The notes: generated by a model not told the origin, from the letters alone. 64,000 nt of DNA from Azadirachta indica (GCA_022749755.1 CM040448.1:7376481-7440480); one strand, 5' to 3'; positions 34,750-46,826 are shown, numbered from the stretch's first letter. Program-made: numbers and translations.

Positions 34750-35845
34750 CTTGGCCGAGGAAGAGTCCAAAGGTGAAGTTTGTTGCACAGCTCTTGAAAT
34801 GGTGTTCTGGAAAAGGGCTTTGTAAAGACATCGACCACTTGATCCTTAGAGCTAGCTAATTGAGCAGTGAGATGTCCTTGAGCAACTTTTTCTTGCACAA
34901 AATAGTGGTTAATTTCAACGTGTTTGTTGCGAGCATGGAAGACAAGATTGATAGTTAAGTTAAATGCAGAGAGATTATCACAGAAAAGTATAGGAGGTTG
35001 AGGAACCATAAACCCAATGTCTTTGAGCAAGTAATTGATCCATATGACTTCTGCAGAAGCTGATGCTGAGGCCCTATATTCAGCTTTAGTGCTTGACCAA
35101 GAGATGCTACAGTTTGTTTCTTAGCAGACCAAGAGATGCAATTGTAACCAAGAAACGTGCAAAAGCCAGTAATGGACTACCTTTTAAGTCTACAAAAGCA
35201 TAAAGACTAGTAATAGGATAAGAAAATAGATGAATCCCATAACTAAGGTGCCAAGAATATACTTGAGAATTCGTTTAACAAGCTAAAAATGGAAGTCAGT
35301 AGGCTGATACATAAACTGACATACAAAATTGACACTATAGGCAATGTCTGGGCGAGTGAAGTTTAGGTATTGAAAGCTACCTACAACACTTCGATAGAAG
35401 GTTGGATCAGGATACAATGTGTCATCAATTTGTTGTAGGTATGGGACCGTAGGTGTAGAAAGTGGTTTACTAGTGTGTATATGAGTGCGATGAAGTCAAC
35501 ATATTTTCATTGTTTTAAGAAAATTGAAGTACCTCTATCTCTAAGAAATTATGAATATATCCTAAATCTTTCATCGCAAATTCTTTGCCAAGAGAAGTAA
35601 CAAACTAATTAATGAGAATCGGATTACTACTTCTAAGAATAAGATCATGAACATACATAAGGATTAAAAATGTATCTTGTTGGCCTTGAAAAACAAAGAT
35701 AGAAGAATTTGCAGTGCTACAAGCAGAACTTGAAGCTAGTAGGAACTTGTTGAACCTGTCAAACCAAGCCCCTAGGGCTTGTTTCAAGCCATATAGTGCT
35801 TTATGTAACTGGTAGGGGTGGGTCAAGTTGATTGCATACAATTAA
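34750..35845 (-). pseudogene. Copia reverse transcriptase / RNase H fragment
   Basis: RT part at 35841-35605: HPYQLHKALYGLKQALGAWFDRF and then LILMYVHDLILRSSN, where the copia YVDD box is degraded to YVHD. RNase H part at 35030-34740: ILFCDNLSAFNLTINLVFHA, then RNKHVEINHYFVQEKVAQG, then DVFTKPF. The piece between has several stops. Both parts match the standard order of copia pol C-terminal domains. Confidence 0.85.
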
Positions 35846-35870
35846 TCAAAATTTTGTGCAAGTTATTACA

Positions 35871-36914
35871 AATGCCATAGGGCAGAGACTATAAGCATTC
35901 GATGAGAGTGCTAGTTCCAGCACAATGCACGTGGTAGAACAATTTAGGAGGTTTCAACTACCATTCTTTGAAGGCTCAATTGATCCATTAGTTGCTGAGG
36001 AGGAAGCTCGAGAATTAGAAAAGATCTTCCATCTGATGGATTGCACAGATCATTTGAAGGTCACTTGTGCTACCTATATGATTAAAGGAAGTGCTAGCCA
36101 TTGGTGGAGGATGACTATTAGAGCTCAAGACGTAGAGATTGAAAAGATTACATGGGAAAAGTTTAAGGAATTATTTGATGAGAAATACTTCCCTCATCTA
36201 TGAGAGATGACAAAGAGGCAAAATTTATCTAACTCACCCAAGGTTCCATGTCTTTAATGGAGTATGAAAGGAAGTTTGAAGAATTATGAAGGTGATACGA
36301 ACTTCGAGTATATTAAACTTAAAATCCAATATTTTACGCATGGAAGTAACTTCTTGAAAAGTTAAATAAGATTTATCCAAGTATGCGACTCAGTTTCAAC
36401 TTGTGAAATAGAACCTTAGAATTAAATACTCTCAAAGTAATTAGCTTTGATTGTAAGAACCTTGATTCAAGCAAGCATCAAAATAAGAGAAATACTCTTT
36501 CTTGCACTCCTGAATTGTTACAAGATCATCCCATAAACCTTGAATCATCCTATTCAATGTATCCTTGAATTTCTTCATTCTTGCTCTTGTAACGGGACCA
36601 CTAGGTAGCTGAATTGGATCATTGCTCTTGTGTGCATCCTTATTTACATCACAAGATTTGCTCGATATTTGGTAGACACTACGGAACGTAAGGCCAGATG
36701 TTTTGAGAGGGACCCTAAGCCAGAAGACTTATAGTGTGGTGCTTCAAAAGGCCCAAATTTTGGTAAAAGATGAAGATAAGGCCACAACATAAGAACACAA
36801 GGATGTAAACCAAAACTCCTAGAATAAGTAGATATAGACTAAGCTCCCCTTGAAAAAATCTGACAAGTGGAAGGGAAAGAAAAGGCAAAGAGATGACAAG
36901 ACAGATAAGTTTGA
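35871..36914 (+). pseudogene. gag of the Del/Tekay-like element, 5' part
   Basis: Reads QVITNAIGQR, then VVEQFRRFQLPFFEG, then the retrotransposon gag core ARELEKIFHLMDCTDHLK, ATYMIKGSASHWWRMT and WEKFKELFDEKYFPHL. A stop follows at 36203, then SMSLMEYERKFEEL. A shortened family-A LTR interrupts it at 36293-36651. It resumes as RFARYLVDTTERKARCFERD and a Lys-rich tail that ends where the Athila/Tat-like element entered. Confidence 0.82.
36293..36651 (-). mobile_element. Solo family-A LTR with a large internal deletion
   Basis: Begins TGATACGAACTTCGAGTATA and ends ATCCTTATTTACATCA, matching both termini of the family-A LTR. The middle ~490 bp are missing (junction near 36491). The flanking 5-mers GAAGG and CAAGA match only partly, so the target duplication is decayed. 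Confidence 0.75.
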
Positions 36915-38137
36915 TGATACGCTCCCACGTATCCCACTAGTATACGGAGTAATGCAAGTAGTAAGTAGAAAAGAAGGGATTGTCATACCTAGGATGAGTA
37001 AGTTTTTTGAATTTTTAAATTAAGTACTACAACTATGGTAGATTAACTTTATTTAGCACTCTAAAATTACAAGGGCAAGAAAATATAACGAAAATTACAA
37101 AAAAAGAACAACTAAATTGATTAACAAAAATAAAAGCTAGTGAATTAAGCTAATAGAGACAGTATGTGTAGAAATTGATATGAAAATAGTCTTAAAATTT
37201 TGATTTCACCTAACCTTCACTATGTCTTTTCTAATTTTGAGATTTGCTAAGTTTTCATTCTTAATACACTAATAACAAGTTCTAAGTAACTTTGTTTCCT
37301 TTCTTGAGTATTGAACTAGGTTTACTTTTAGCTAAACCAAACAATATCTCTATATGACTGAATTAGTTTTACGCTTTTTAAATTCAACCTGCTATTAATT
37401 CTTAGAAATTAATTTCTCTCCTGGCTCATTAACTCTCAATTGTTAATATGATTATCCAGTCATTGATGTTCTTCTAAACACTCAATATAGTATACTGAGT
37501 TTTTCAAATCCCATGAATGATTTAAACTATCCCTAGTATCAATTTATTCATGTTTAATCTAATAATTCATTATACAATAAATCATTAGCATGAAGTGTAA
37601 GAAAAACCTAAGTGATTAAAAATTAATAACAATAACAAATTCCATAATTAGTGAAAACATGGTAGAATTAGGCTACATCAAAACCCTAAAGCATAAAAAA
37701 TTTAACCTAACATATCAAAAATCAAATACAAGTCCATAATGACATTCATCATCCTTACAATAATCTAATAATAAACATAAAATGAATTCCAAAACAAAAG
37801 TGAGAGTTTGAGAAGATAAAACTAGTGGTGAAGAACTTTCACAACTAATCTTCAAGTCTTTTTTCAAAGGCCTTCAAGCTTGATTGATTCTTCTCTTTCT
37901 CCCTCTAAAAAAAAAAGCCTACTTTCTATTCTTGGATGACCCATTTTAATATGGTGGCTGATGTCCCAAAATTAAGGAAATCTGAAATTAACCAAACTTG
38001 GCCATTAAAAAGTTGATTCATGGGTTGAAATTTGAGTAAATTTCAGGTTGAAATGATCAGTTTCAACCTGCTTGAGGATTTGCGCATATATTTAAGTCAG
38101 AAAGTAAATGATAAGTGAGTAAATTACTCACTTATCA
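36915..38137 (-). repeat. 3' LTR of the Athila/Tat-like element
   Basis: 1223 bp, about 200 bp shorter than its partner because it lacks a middle stretch (partner 49275-49600). On the plus strand it ends in a 14-1-14 perfect palindrome, arms TGATAAGTGAGTAA (38109-38122) and TTACTCACTTATCA (38124-38137). Confidence 0.82.
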
Positions 38138-39553
38138 AATACCTCTAACCTTAAATATTTCTTTGTTTTAAAGCAAATAAAAACAAAGGAACCAACACAA
38201 AGGAAAAATTAACATTTTAAGCAAGCAATTCACTTTTAAGAATAAGCCTCATAAATCAAAAGTCAAGCAGTTTAAGGAGAATCTCAATGTTTTAACAACT
38301 AACCTAAGATTTGAACATAGAAACCAAATATCACTTTATTCTAGATCCCCTATGCAAGCAAGTGAATAGCCTAAACTATTTAACCATTTTTGGCTCTGAT
38401 TAGTTTATGCAAGCAAATGAACTAACTTGGACTTCTAAATAGACTCTAAAAACTTGATCATCAAACCACTTTTCATGAAAAGAGATGCATCATTCAACAT
38501 CATGAGAATTTGAGATATGTGTATACTACTGGGCTAAGGGTTGGGTGAATGTAACTCAGACACCTTAATATGTTAGTCATTCTAAAGACATGCTCAACCT
38601 CTAAAATTTCAAATTCAAACATTATTCACTCTTCAACTTTTAACTGCCACCAATGTACCCCGAAACTTATTTATTTACACAAGTTTTTTTTTTATAAATA
38701 TATATTTTTATTTTTATTTATAACCTCACTTTACCTTTTTATGCGATCTTTCCATGCTTGTCTAAGCATGAGGTCTGGTTATTCGGTAAAAACTTGGCTT
38801 ACATTTTAATCAACTTCACCTCACTCTACCTTTTTACGCGAGCTCTCTATGCTTGTCTAGACATAAGGCCCCGATTACTCGGTAAGAACTTGGCCTAAAT
38901 TTTCATACTCCACCCATCTTCCCTTAATTAAATCAGTAATAGAATGATCCAATGTTTAGGATGACAAGAAGTAGGCAACAAAAGTAAGCTTAAAAGGAGT
39001 GAATTGGGTGTTAATTATTTTGGAAGGGTTTAAGCATGCTTAAATGATTAAAGGATGGCCTAATTCATGATTTAAATGATGCATTTTCTGAATTTTACAT
39101 CAATTGATAATCAAAACGTTATTAGAATTCAAAGAAATCTAGCTAGTTGTTTTTGTTCACATAAACTTTTTTTGAGAATGCAAATAGTCGAAAAGATTAG
39201 GGTACCTGCTAAAAACAATGTAAGGAATCCAAAAATAAAGTGAATTTAGTGACCGGTCAACCACTTAAGTCGTATCAACAATCATCATTCTCCAAAAACT
39301 ACTTGCTCTCAATTGAATTCATATCATTGGCTTTCCATTTTAAACAAGTACAAGGTTAAAACATAAGAGACTTAATTCAAGAACATGAAATAAAACAAAA
39401 CAACTAATAAAAATAAACTAAATATGCATAAAAATGAAAAAAAAATTGTGAGATTTGTGTTCGGTGTGCTAAACAAGTGAAAATGAGCATGATCAATGGA
39501 ATCAATCAAACAAGCAATCATATCATCATGAAAACAACATTTCACAATTTACC
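38138..39553. other. Non-coding 3' part of the Athila/Tat-like element
   Basis: No coding signal. A ~91-bp direct duplication lies at about 38724-38905: each copy has CCTCACT(T/C)TACCTTTTTA, then CATGCTTGTCTA-like sequence, then ATTCGGTAA/ACTCGGTAA and AACTTGGC. Long non-coding stretches before the 3' LTR are usual in Athila/Tat elements. Confidence 0.55.
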
Positions 39554-39866
39554 TGATGTAAACGAAGTTGCGCAATCACACAAACAAGAAGAGAAACTCA
39601 CACATAAGGCTGGAGATACTCAATTGCAACATTTATATGATTTGCTAAGTATGTTTAGTGGATCAATTACACGAGCTAGAGCGAAGACATTGCAAAGTGC
39701 CTTAAATGGATTAATTAAAAAAAATATGTGATTCAAATGCAATTCAAGATACACGTCTTGAAGAATTAGGCTCAGTGAACATAATTTAAGCATTTGAAGT
39801 TCAAGAAGATTAATGTGAAAATGTTCAAAAATTGTAAGCCATTTGTATAATTTTAAGAATCTCAAA

Positions 39867-39975
39867 TGATGTAATCACTTACATCATACACGTATGATGT
39901 CATTACTTACATCAAAATACATATGACATCATTACTTATGTAACATACCTATGATGTCATTGCTTACATCTTTAT
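39867..39975 (+). promoter_or_regulatory. Tandem TGATGT..ACATCA palindromic repeats in the family-B LTR
   Basis: TGATGTAATCACTTACATCA, then TGATGTCATTACTTACATCA, then TGACATCATTACTTATGTAA, then TGATGTCATTGCTTACATC, spaced ~25-30 bp. The 3' LTR carries the same set (43411-43515), including TGACGTCGTTACTTACATC. The cores resemble bZIP sites (TGACGTCA-like). They lie ~110 bp upstream of the TATA box, as expected for an LTR enhancer. Confidence 0.6.
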
Positions 39976-40082
39976 GTTTGATGTTTGTATTTTTTTCAAA
40001 TTGTTAAGTTATGCAATTAGTTTCTCAAATTGTTAGGTAGGGTTGTTGGCCTAATTTTTGATATTTTTCTCTTTGTTTTTGC

Positions 40083-40092
40083 CTATAAAAGG
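40083..40092 (+). promoter_or_regulatory. TATA box of the family-B LTR
   Basis: CTATAAAAGG; the 3' LTR has the same sequence near 43629. Confidence 0.6.
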
Positions 40093-40394
40093 CCTTTATT
40101 TCTGAAATGAAATAAGCAATTTGAGTGTTAAGTTATTCTTTACAAGTTCTTATTCTTGAACTCTTGAAGTTTAATTTCTTCTGAATTTCAAAACAACTAA
40201 ACTTGTCATCTAAACTCTTAAGCGTTTTCTTAAAGATTCTTGGTGTGGCATTTGAATAATCATAGTCTTGGTTGTTATCTAGATATGTATTGGGTCAAAA
40301 ACTTGCCTTTTGGGGAAATCATGGGGTTTGTCAAATTATTGGCGAGGTTCGTATCATTTGGTATCAAAACAATTTCATTGCAAAAAAAAGTGAG

Positions 40395-43358
40395 ATCAAG
40401 AGAGCTTTACTTTCACAGCAGCCCCTTATAATACTTATGTACAAGGAGGCCTTTTTGTGTACTAACAATTTTGCCAAATCTTTGTCGAGCAATTTTATGT
40501 TTCTTTTGCAAGAATTCGAGGATGTCTTTGTTGAAGAGGTGTCCTTTGGTTTACCTCCAATTCAAGAAATTGAACATCAAATTGATTTTATACCCAATGT
40601 AACAATTCCAAACCGATCAGCCTATAGAAGTAATCCCGAGGAGACGAAGGAACTTCAACGAAAAGTTAACGAGTTGATGGAGAAAGGGTATGCTAGAGAA
40701 AGCATGAGTCCTTGTGTAGTTCCAGTGCTACTAGTGCCTAAGAAAGATTGGACATAGAGGATGTGTGTTGATTGCCGAGCTGTTAACAATATTACGATAA
40801 AGTATCGACATCTCATTCCTCGATTAGATCATATGTTAGATGAATTACATGGATCTTATATGTTTTCTAAAATTGATCTTAAGAGTGGATACCATCAAAT
40901 TATGATGAAAGAAGGGAATGAGTGGAAAACTACATTTAAAACAAAATATGGTTTGTATGAATGGTTAGTTATGCCTTTTGGGCCAACTAATGCACCTAGT
41001 ACTTTCATGAGACTTATGAACCATATTTTGCGTGCTTTCATTGGCTAATTCGTAGTAATCTATTTTGTTGATAGCTTGATTTATAGCAAAAACTTGGATG
41101 ATCATGTTGAACATTTAAAACTTGTTTTAAAGGTTTTAAGGAAAGAAAGGCTATTTACTAATTTTAAGAAATGTACATTTTGCACGGATAAGCTTGTGTT
41201 TCTTGGTTTTTTTGTAAGTGTTAAAGGGATTGATGTTGATGAGGAGAAGGTGAAGGCAATTCAAGAATGGCTAACACTTACTTCGACAAATCAAGTAAGA
41301 AGGTTTCATGGATTGGCCAGTTTTTATTAGTGCTTTGTTTGAGATTTTAGTAGTGTAACTGCACCCTTAACCGAAGTTATCAAGAAAAATGTTCCGTTCA
41401 AGTGGGAAAAAGAGCAAGAAAAGGCATTCAAACTCATCAAAGAAAAATTAACTAATACACCTTTATTTATTTTACCTAACTTTGTTAAAACATTTGAAAT
41501 TGAGTGGGATGCTTTAGGTATAGGAATCGAAGCTGTACTAATGCAAGAAGGAAGACTGATTGCGTACTTTAGTGAGAAACTAAACGGAGCGGCTTTAAAC
41601 TATCTAATTTACGACAAAGAATTGTATGCATTGGTTCAAACTTTGGAAACTTGGCAGCATTACCTTTGGCCCAAAGAATTTGTCATTCATATAGATCATG
41701 AATTTTTGAAACATTTAAATGCGCAACATAAATTAAGTAGACGTCATGCCAAATGGATGGAGTTTATTAAGACATCTCCTTATGTGATCAAATACAGACA
41801 GGGCAAAGAAAACATAATTGCTGATGCACTATCACGTAGGTACACTTTACTTTCAACTCTTGATGCTAAATTGCTTCAATTTGAGTACATTAAGGAGTTG
41901 TATGCAACGGATTCTAATTTTTGTGACTTGTTTAAAAATTATACTAAGGGGGCATGTAGGAAGTTCTATTTGCATGATGGTTTCCTATTTCGAGAAAATA
42001 AATTGTGTGTTCCATATTCATCTTTATATGAGTTACTTATTCGAGAAGCACATAGTAGTGGTTTGATGGGTCACTTTGGTGTAGCTAAAACTTTAGATAT
42101 ATTGCAAGAGCATTTCTTTTAGCCGCACATAAAATATGACATAGAAAGGGTCTGTGCGAGATGCATTACTTGTAGACAAACTAAGTCTAGGCAACAACCA
42201 CATATATTGTATACATCACTTCTTATTCCTAGTGCACTTTGGGTCAATATTTTTATAAATTTTGTTTTGTAATTACCTAGGATAAAGAGGAGGAAAGACT
42301 CAGTTTTTGTGGTTGTCAATAGATTATCTAAGATGACACACTTTATTACATGTCATAAAACTGATGATGCATCACATATATCTGATTTGTTTTTCAAAGA
42401 GGTTGTTAGGTTGCATGGATTGCCTAAGACTATTGTTTCAGATCGAGACGCAAAGTTTTTAAGTTACTTTTGGAAGACATTGTGGGGAAAGTTGGGAACT
42501 TAATTATTATTTTTTACTACTTGTCACCCACAAATAGATGGTCAAACTGAAGTAGTAAATAGGACATTGTCTACTTTGTTGCGTACTATCATACAAAAAA
42601 CTTGAAAACTTGGGAAGATTGCTTGTCACATATTGAATTTGCTTGTAATTGTTGTGTTTATTCTACCACTAAGTTTTCACCTTTTGAAATTGTCTGTGAT
42701 TTTAATCCACTAACTTCTTTGGATATAATTCCTTTACCTATCAGTGAGTGTGTTAATGTAGATGACGAGAAGAAAGCTGATTTCATTAAGCAAATTCATG
42801 AGAAAGCAAAGCAACACATAGAACAACGAATGGAATAATATGCCAAGCAAGCGAATAAGGGACGCAAGAAGGTTGTCTTTAAATCAGGAGATTGGGTTTG
42901 GTTATATATGGGGAAGGAGTGTTTTCCTGAGCAAAGACGTTCTAAACTTCTACCAAGGGGAGATGGCCCATTTCGAATAGTGGAATGCATCAATGACAAT
43001 GCTTACAAACTTGAACAACCAGATGAGTATGTTTATGACTTTTTCTACTTTTGATGTTAGTAGCGATTTGAGGACAAATACTTTTCAGGAAGGGGAGAAT
43101 GATGCAAAAGAAGTTGTGCAACCACGCAAACAAAAGGAGAAACTCACACATAAGGTTGGAGACACTCAATTGCAACATTTATATGATTCACTAAGTGTGC
43201 CTAGCGGACCGATTATAAGAGATAGAGCGAAAACATTGCAAAGTGCCTTAAATAAACTAATTAAAAAGATGTGTGATTCAAATGCAATTCAAGATACACG
43301 TCTTGAAGAATTAGGCTCAGTGAACATCATTCAAGCATACGAAGTCCAAGAAGATTAA
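40395..43358 (+). pseudogene. pol of the family-B element (no gag or protease, broken)
   Basis: Starts at the segment just before RT (LIILMYKEAFLCTNN). RT has [17 protein letters not shown], a stop at 40757, then [14 protein letters not shown]. Stops follow at 41048 and 41330. The RT active site reads YFVDSLIYS instead of YFDD, losing a catalytic Asp. RNase H and the integrase zinc finger continue (41541-42122, stop), then the integrase core ([24 protein letters not shown] with frame changes near 42500-42600). The tail at 42993-43358 crosses into the 3' LTR and carries SGPIIRDRAKTLQSALNKLI. The copy cannot make a working RT. Confidence 0.85.
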
Positions 43359-43830
43359 TGTAAAAATGTTCAAAAATTGTAGTTTGTTTGCGTAATTTTA
43401 AGAATCCAAATGATGTAATCACTTACATCATACATGTATGATGTCATTATTTACATCAAAATACGTTTGAAAACATTACTTATGTAATATACCTATGACG
43501 TCGTTACTTACATCTTTATGTTTGAAGTTTGTATTTTTTTCAAAAGTCATAAAATTTGTATTAGTTTGTCAAATTGTTAGGTAGGGTTATTGGCCTAATT
43601 TTTGACATTTTTTTCTTTGTATTTGCCTATAAAAGGCCTTTATTTCTGAAATGAAACAAGCAATTTGAGTGTTAAATTATTCCTTACAATTTGAGTTTAA
43701 TTTCTTATAGCGTTCAAAACAACCAAACTTATCATCTACATTCTCAAGTATTTTCTTAAAGATTCTTGGTGTGACGTTTGAGTAATCATAGTTTTGGTTA
43801 TTATTTAGATAGGTATCGAGTCAAAGCAAG
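43100..43830 (+). repeat. 3' LTR of the family-B element (3' end eroded)
   Basis: Matches the 5' LTR up to GATAGGTATCGAGTCA near 43824; the last ~70 bp of the 5' LTR have no counterpart. Divergence from the 5' LTR is clearly greater than between the family-A LTR pair, so this insertion is older. Confidence 0.75.
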
Positions 43831-43834
43831 TGTT

Positions 43835-44640
43835 TGCCTATGTACTCCACTACCAATTTTGATAAGTCAATTCATCAAATGTTTGCAACAAAAACAACAC
43901 CCAACTCCACATTCTATCAACAATCCAAAAATTTACCAAATTGATTATTTCAACAAATTAAAAATTTGGAATGGTTTTAAGATACTTACTTGTAATGGAA
44001 AAGCAAGGGCTTGCTTGGATTTGATAGGGTTGTCTTAAATTGATGTTTGTTGAACAAGATTGGATTACATTGTGTTGGTTGTGAGTTTTGTGTATATGGG
44101 TTAAAGTTCAGGAGAATAAGAAATTGTTAAAGCAAATGTATTTGAAAGTGAGTTTGGGTGGATTGGGAAGTGTTTGGAGGATGAACTTTTGATTTAGATT
44201 TATGAAATGAAGGTTTGTGCTTGAAGGAGACGAGGGAGAAAATTAACTCATGCAAGAGAAGCAGAAGCACGAAAAAAATTGGGGGAAAATATATACCCCA
44301 GGCGAGTTGAAAGGGTGCGCGACCGCGCCTTGTACAGGGCGTGGGCACACCCTTCTTTCCACCTCTTGCAGGGGTGTGGCCTACATAGGGCATGCAGGCA
44401 TGCTAAATGTGGCACGGCCACACCCACATTTTGCTTTTGGGCGCGTAAGCACTGCTACACATTTGCTTCTGGCTTTGAGCAAAAAATATACTCAATTTGT
44501 GTTTTTCCCTTTGTTCCTTAGCCAAAATTCTGATTCATGCTCCAAAAACAGTTCCACACCTACAACACCAGTGATGCAAACGAAAAAAAAATTTAATCAC
44601 AAATTCAATTAAACTAAACTAAGATGGATAAAAAGCTTGG
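43835..44640. other. Non-coding Athila/Tat-like interior with a GC-rich patch
   Basis: Non-coding. At 44290-44450 a GC-rich island (GGGTGCGCGACCGCGCC, GGCGTGGGCACACCC) stands out from AT-rich surroundings. A similar GC-rich piece lies in the 5' LTR (49275-49370: GGCAGCGCGCTTGG, GGCGCGGGCGTGCC). Next to it at 44648 lies GGGTTGCCTCCCATGAAGC, a phrase often seen in the spacer of plant Athila-like elements. Confidence 0.5.
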
Positions 44641-44959
44641 GTTGCCTCCCATGAAGCACTTGGTTTAATATGTCCCTAACTAGACTTGGTCATTGATTTA
44701 ATGAACTGGGATTCTCAATGGAAAATTTGCCACGTTCCACCCTTCTCCACTAAAATAATTCTCAAACTTTTGGCCATTCATGTGAACCAATCTCCTATTT
44801 CTATCTTTTTATATTAGCCTTGTTAAGATGTAATACTCTTTCAGCTTTGAACAAAACCAACTTTCTTGACTTTAACTTGCCCAGAATAAACTATAGTCTT
44901 GAATTTAGCAATGGAACTCAATGAACAGGCATGGAGTGTCTCCTATAAGTATATTGACC

Positions 44960-45975
44960 TTGTGACCTCTTTTTCTTCTTTTGAAAATTTTGGCATCCTT
45001 ACAAACGTCTTTCCAAGACTCTTCCTTTTCATTTCCATGAGCATCCACTATACCCCTATTAATTACATTTATCCTATGACAAGTGCTTGTGTCATTTAAA
45101 AATTTCTTGTCATGGTAAATGTTAAAATTTAACTTTTTATCATTCACCCTTATGTTAAGTCGCCACGTTGAATATCAATAAAAGCTCCACCAATAGCTAG
45201 AAAAGGCTGGCCAAGAATAAGAGGCATCTTATCATCTTCTTCCATATCTATTACCACAAAATCTGCTAGAAATATAAACTTGCCAACTTTAACCAACACA
45301 TCCTTTATAATTCCATAAGGATAAGTGATATACTTATATGCCAATTGCAAGGAAATGGTTGATGGCTTCACTTCACCAAGGCCTAATTTCCTGAAAACAG
45401 AGTGGCATGAAATTAATACTAGCTCCTAAATCACACAATGCTCATTTAAAGAAGGAACCTCCAATAGAGCAAGGAATAGAAAAACTCTCTAGATCTTTTA
45501 ATTTCTGAGGTAATTTTTTCTTAAGAATTGCAATACATTTCTCTGTGACCTTTATTGATTTAAAATCCTCTAATTGTTGCTTTTTGGACATCACTTCCTT
45601 TATAAACTTGACATAGTGTGGCATTTTTTGCAAGGCATCTGCAAATGGAATGTTAATATGAAGTTTTTTGAAAATTTCAAGGAATTTGGAGAACTGAGCA
45701 TCAGACTTCTTCTTTTGGAATCTTTAAGGTAAAGAAAGAGGGGTTTTAAGAAGTGGAGGATTGTCAAAAAAAAAAAATTTTGTTAAGCCTTTCAACTTCT
45801 TTTGTTGTTTTAGCTTGATTCTTTTTTTTTTTTTTTGTGCTTCTTATCTTGGATTTTGTAGATGACTTTGTTAACAAAGTGATTGATTCACTTGATTGCA
45901 CTTTTCGTCCTTTAATTTTTTCTCCACTTCGTAAGGTCATAGCTTTGTATTGCTCTCTTAGGTTGACTTCTATAT
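44960..45975 (-). pseudogene. Protease region of the Athila/Tat-like element
   Basis: Minus strand: REQYKAMTLRSGE (45950-45905) continues the gag C-terminus interrupted by the solo LTR. Then MPHYVKFIKEVMSKK, LKDLESFSIPCSIGGSFFK, a stop, and ALCDLGASIN, the protease active-site region (DLGAS). It goes on with KPSTISLQLAYKYITYPYGI, DVLVKVGKFIFLADFVV and MPLILGQPFLAIGGAFID. These phrases are characteristic of Athila/Tat gag-protease. Stops at 45633, 45442 and 45371 break it. Confidence 0.85.
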
Positions 45976-45976
45976 C

Positions 45977-46826
45977 TGATACGAACCCCGAGTATATTAA
46001 ACTTGAGACCCAATATCTTTACGCATGGAAGCAACTTCTTGGAAAGCTAAATCAGATTCACCCAAGTCTGTAACCCAATTTCAACTTGTGAAATAGAACC
46101 TTAGAATAAATACCCTCAAAGTAATTAGCTTTGATTGTAAGAACCTTGATTCAAGCAAGAATCAAAATAAGAGAAAACACTCTCAATTTAATTTCATTCA
46201 AGAAAAGTAATTGCCGCCTCTATGGAAGCATGTGGCTGAATATATAAGGGTACAGGAGATAAGTAACCCTAATTGGAGTGTTTGGCCACAAAATTAAATT
46301 TATTCTAACTTTAAATAAAATAAATTGAATTTGGGCTTAATAATTACCATTAACAGCCCAAACACATAACAAATTATAAATATATGTTTATAAATAAGAT
46401 TAAAATAGATGATGGGCTTGAACAGCAACTTAGCCCAAACTGGCACATAGAATCCGAAACTTGCATCATGATGACAATCTGATTCGAACTGCAATTAAAA
46501 GAACTTGAACATGCTTGCTTAGCCTTGAGACATCGTTCGAATATGGTCTTATACAAATTTGAGAAGTTGAATTCCGTAGAAGCTTTAATCTTCAGGTTTT
46601 GCCTTCTTGTACTTGTGTCAATGTTACCAAGCTCTGATTATTGTCTTGAAGTCCAAGCTTGATATTTGACTCTTTCTTACACTCTTGAATTGTTGTAAGA
46701 TCATCCCACAAACCTTGAATCATCCCATTCAATGCATCTTTGAATTTCTTCATTCTTGCTCTTGTAACGGGACCATTAGGTAGCTGAATTGGATCATTGC
46801 TCTTGTGTGCATCCGTATTTGCATCA
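45977..46826 (-). mobile_element. Solo LTR of family A in the Athila/Tat-like gag
   Basis: 850 bp, TGATACGAACCCCGAG to CGTATTTGCATCA on the plus strand, with no internal region. Flanking 5-mers ATATC (45972-45976) and GTATC (46827-46831) agree at 4 of 5. It splits the gag between PSDT and REQYKAMTLRSG, so removing it leaves a continuous reading. It most likely formed by LTR-LTR recombination of a full family-A insertion. The frame 46592-47074 is a chimera of LTR tail and gag, not a gene. Confidence 0.87.

Larger units (their letters stand above)
34340..35865 (-). mobile_element. Ty1/copia retrotransposon remnant
   Basis: Minus strand: the end of a copia pol, a purine tract and part of the 3' LTR. 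LTR sequence starts at about 34737 (TGTTAAAGATAATAAGG) right after GAGGGGAGA. The LTR's far end is not certain. The 5' three quarters of the element are missing; the break at about 35850-35870 touches the gypsy gag fragment. Confidence 0.75.
39554..40356 (+). repeat. 5' LTR of the family-B element
   Basis: 803 bp. Contains the coding tail (GSITRARAKTLQSALNGLI near 39655), a cluster of TGATGT/ACATCA repeats (39867-39975) and a TATA box (40083-40092). Confidence 0.82.
39554..43830 (+). mobile_element. Ty3/gypsy element, family B, with gag and protease deleted
   Basis: 5' LTR 39554-40356 runs from TGATGTAAACGAAG to GTTCGTATCA. The 3' LTR starts at 43100 with TGATGCAAAAGAAG after the purine tract AGGAAGGGGAGAA, and is recognisable to about 43830, where the last ~70 bp look lost or replaced. 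A degenerate Met-type primer site TGGTATCAAAAC follows the 5' LTR. The internal part jumps from the leader directly into sequence just before RT. It is related to family A in pol but clearly distinct. A target duplication was not found because the 3' end is unclear. Confidence 0.8.

Noticed and set aside
44127..44612. GC-rich open frames as a captured host gene
   Set aside because: Frames exist on both strands only because the patch is GC-rich; no domain or codon pattern supports coding.
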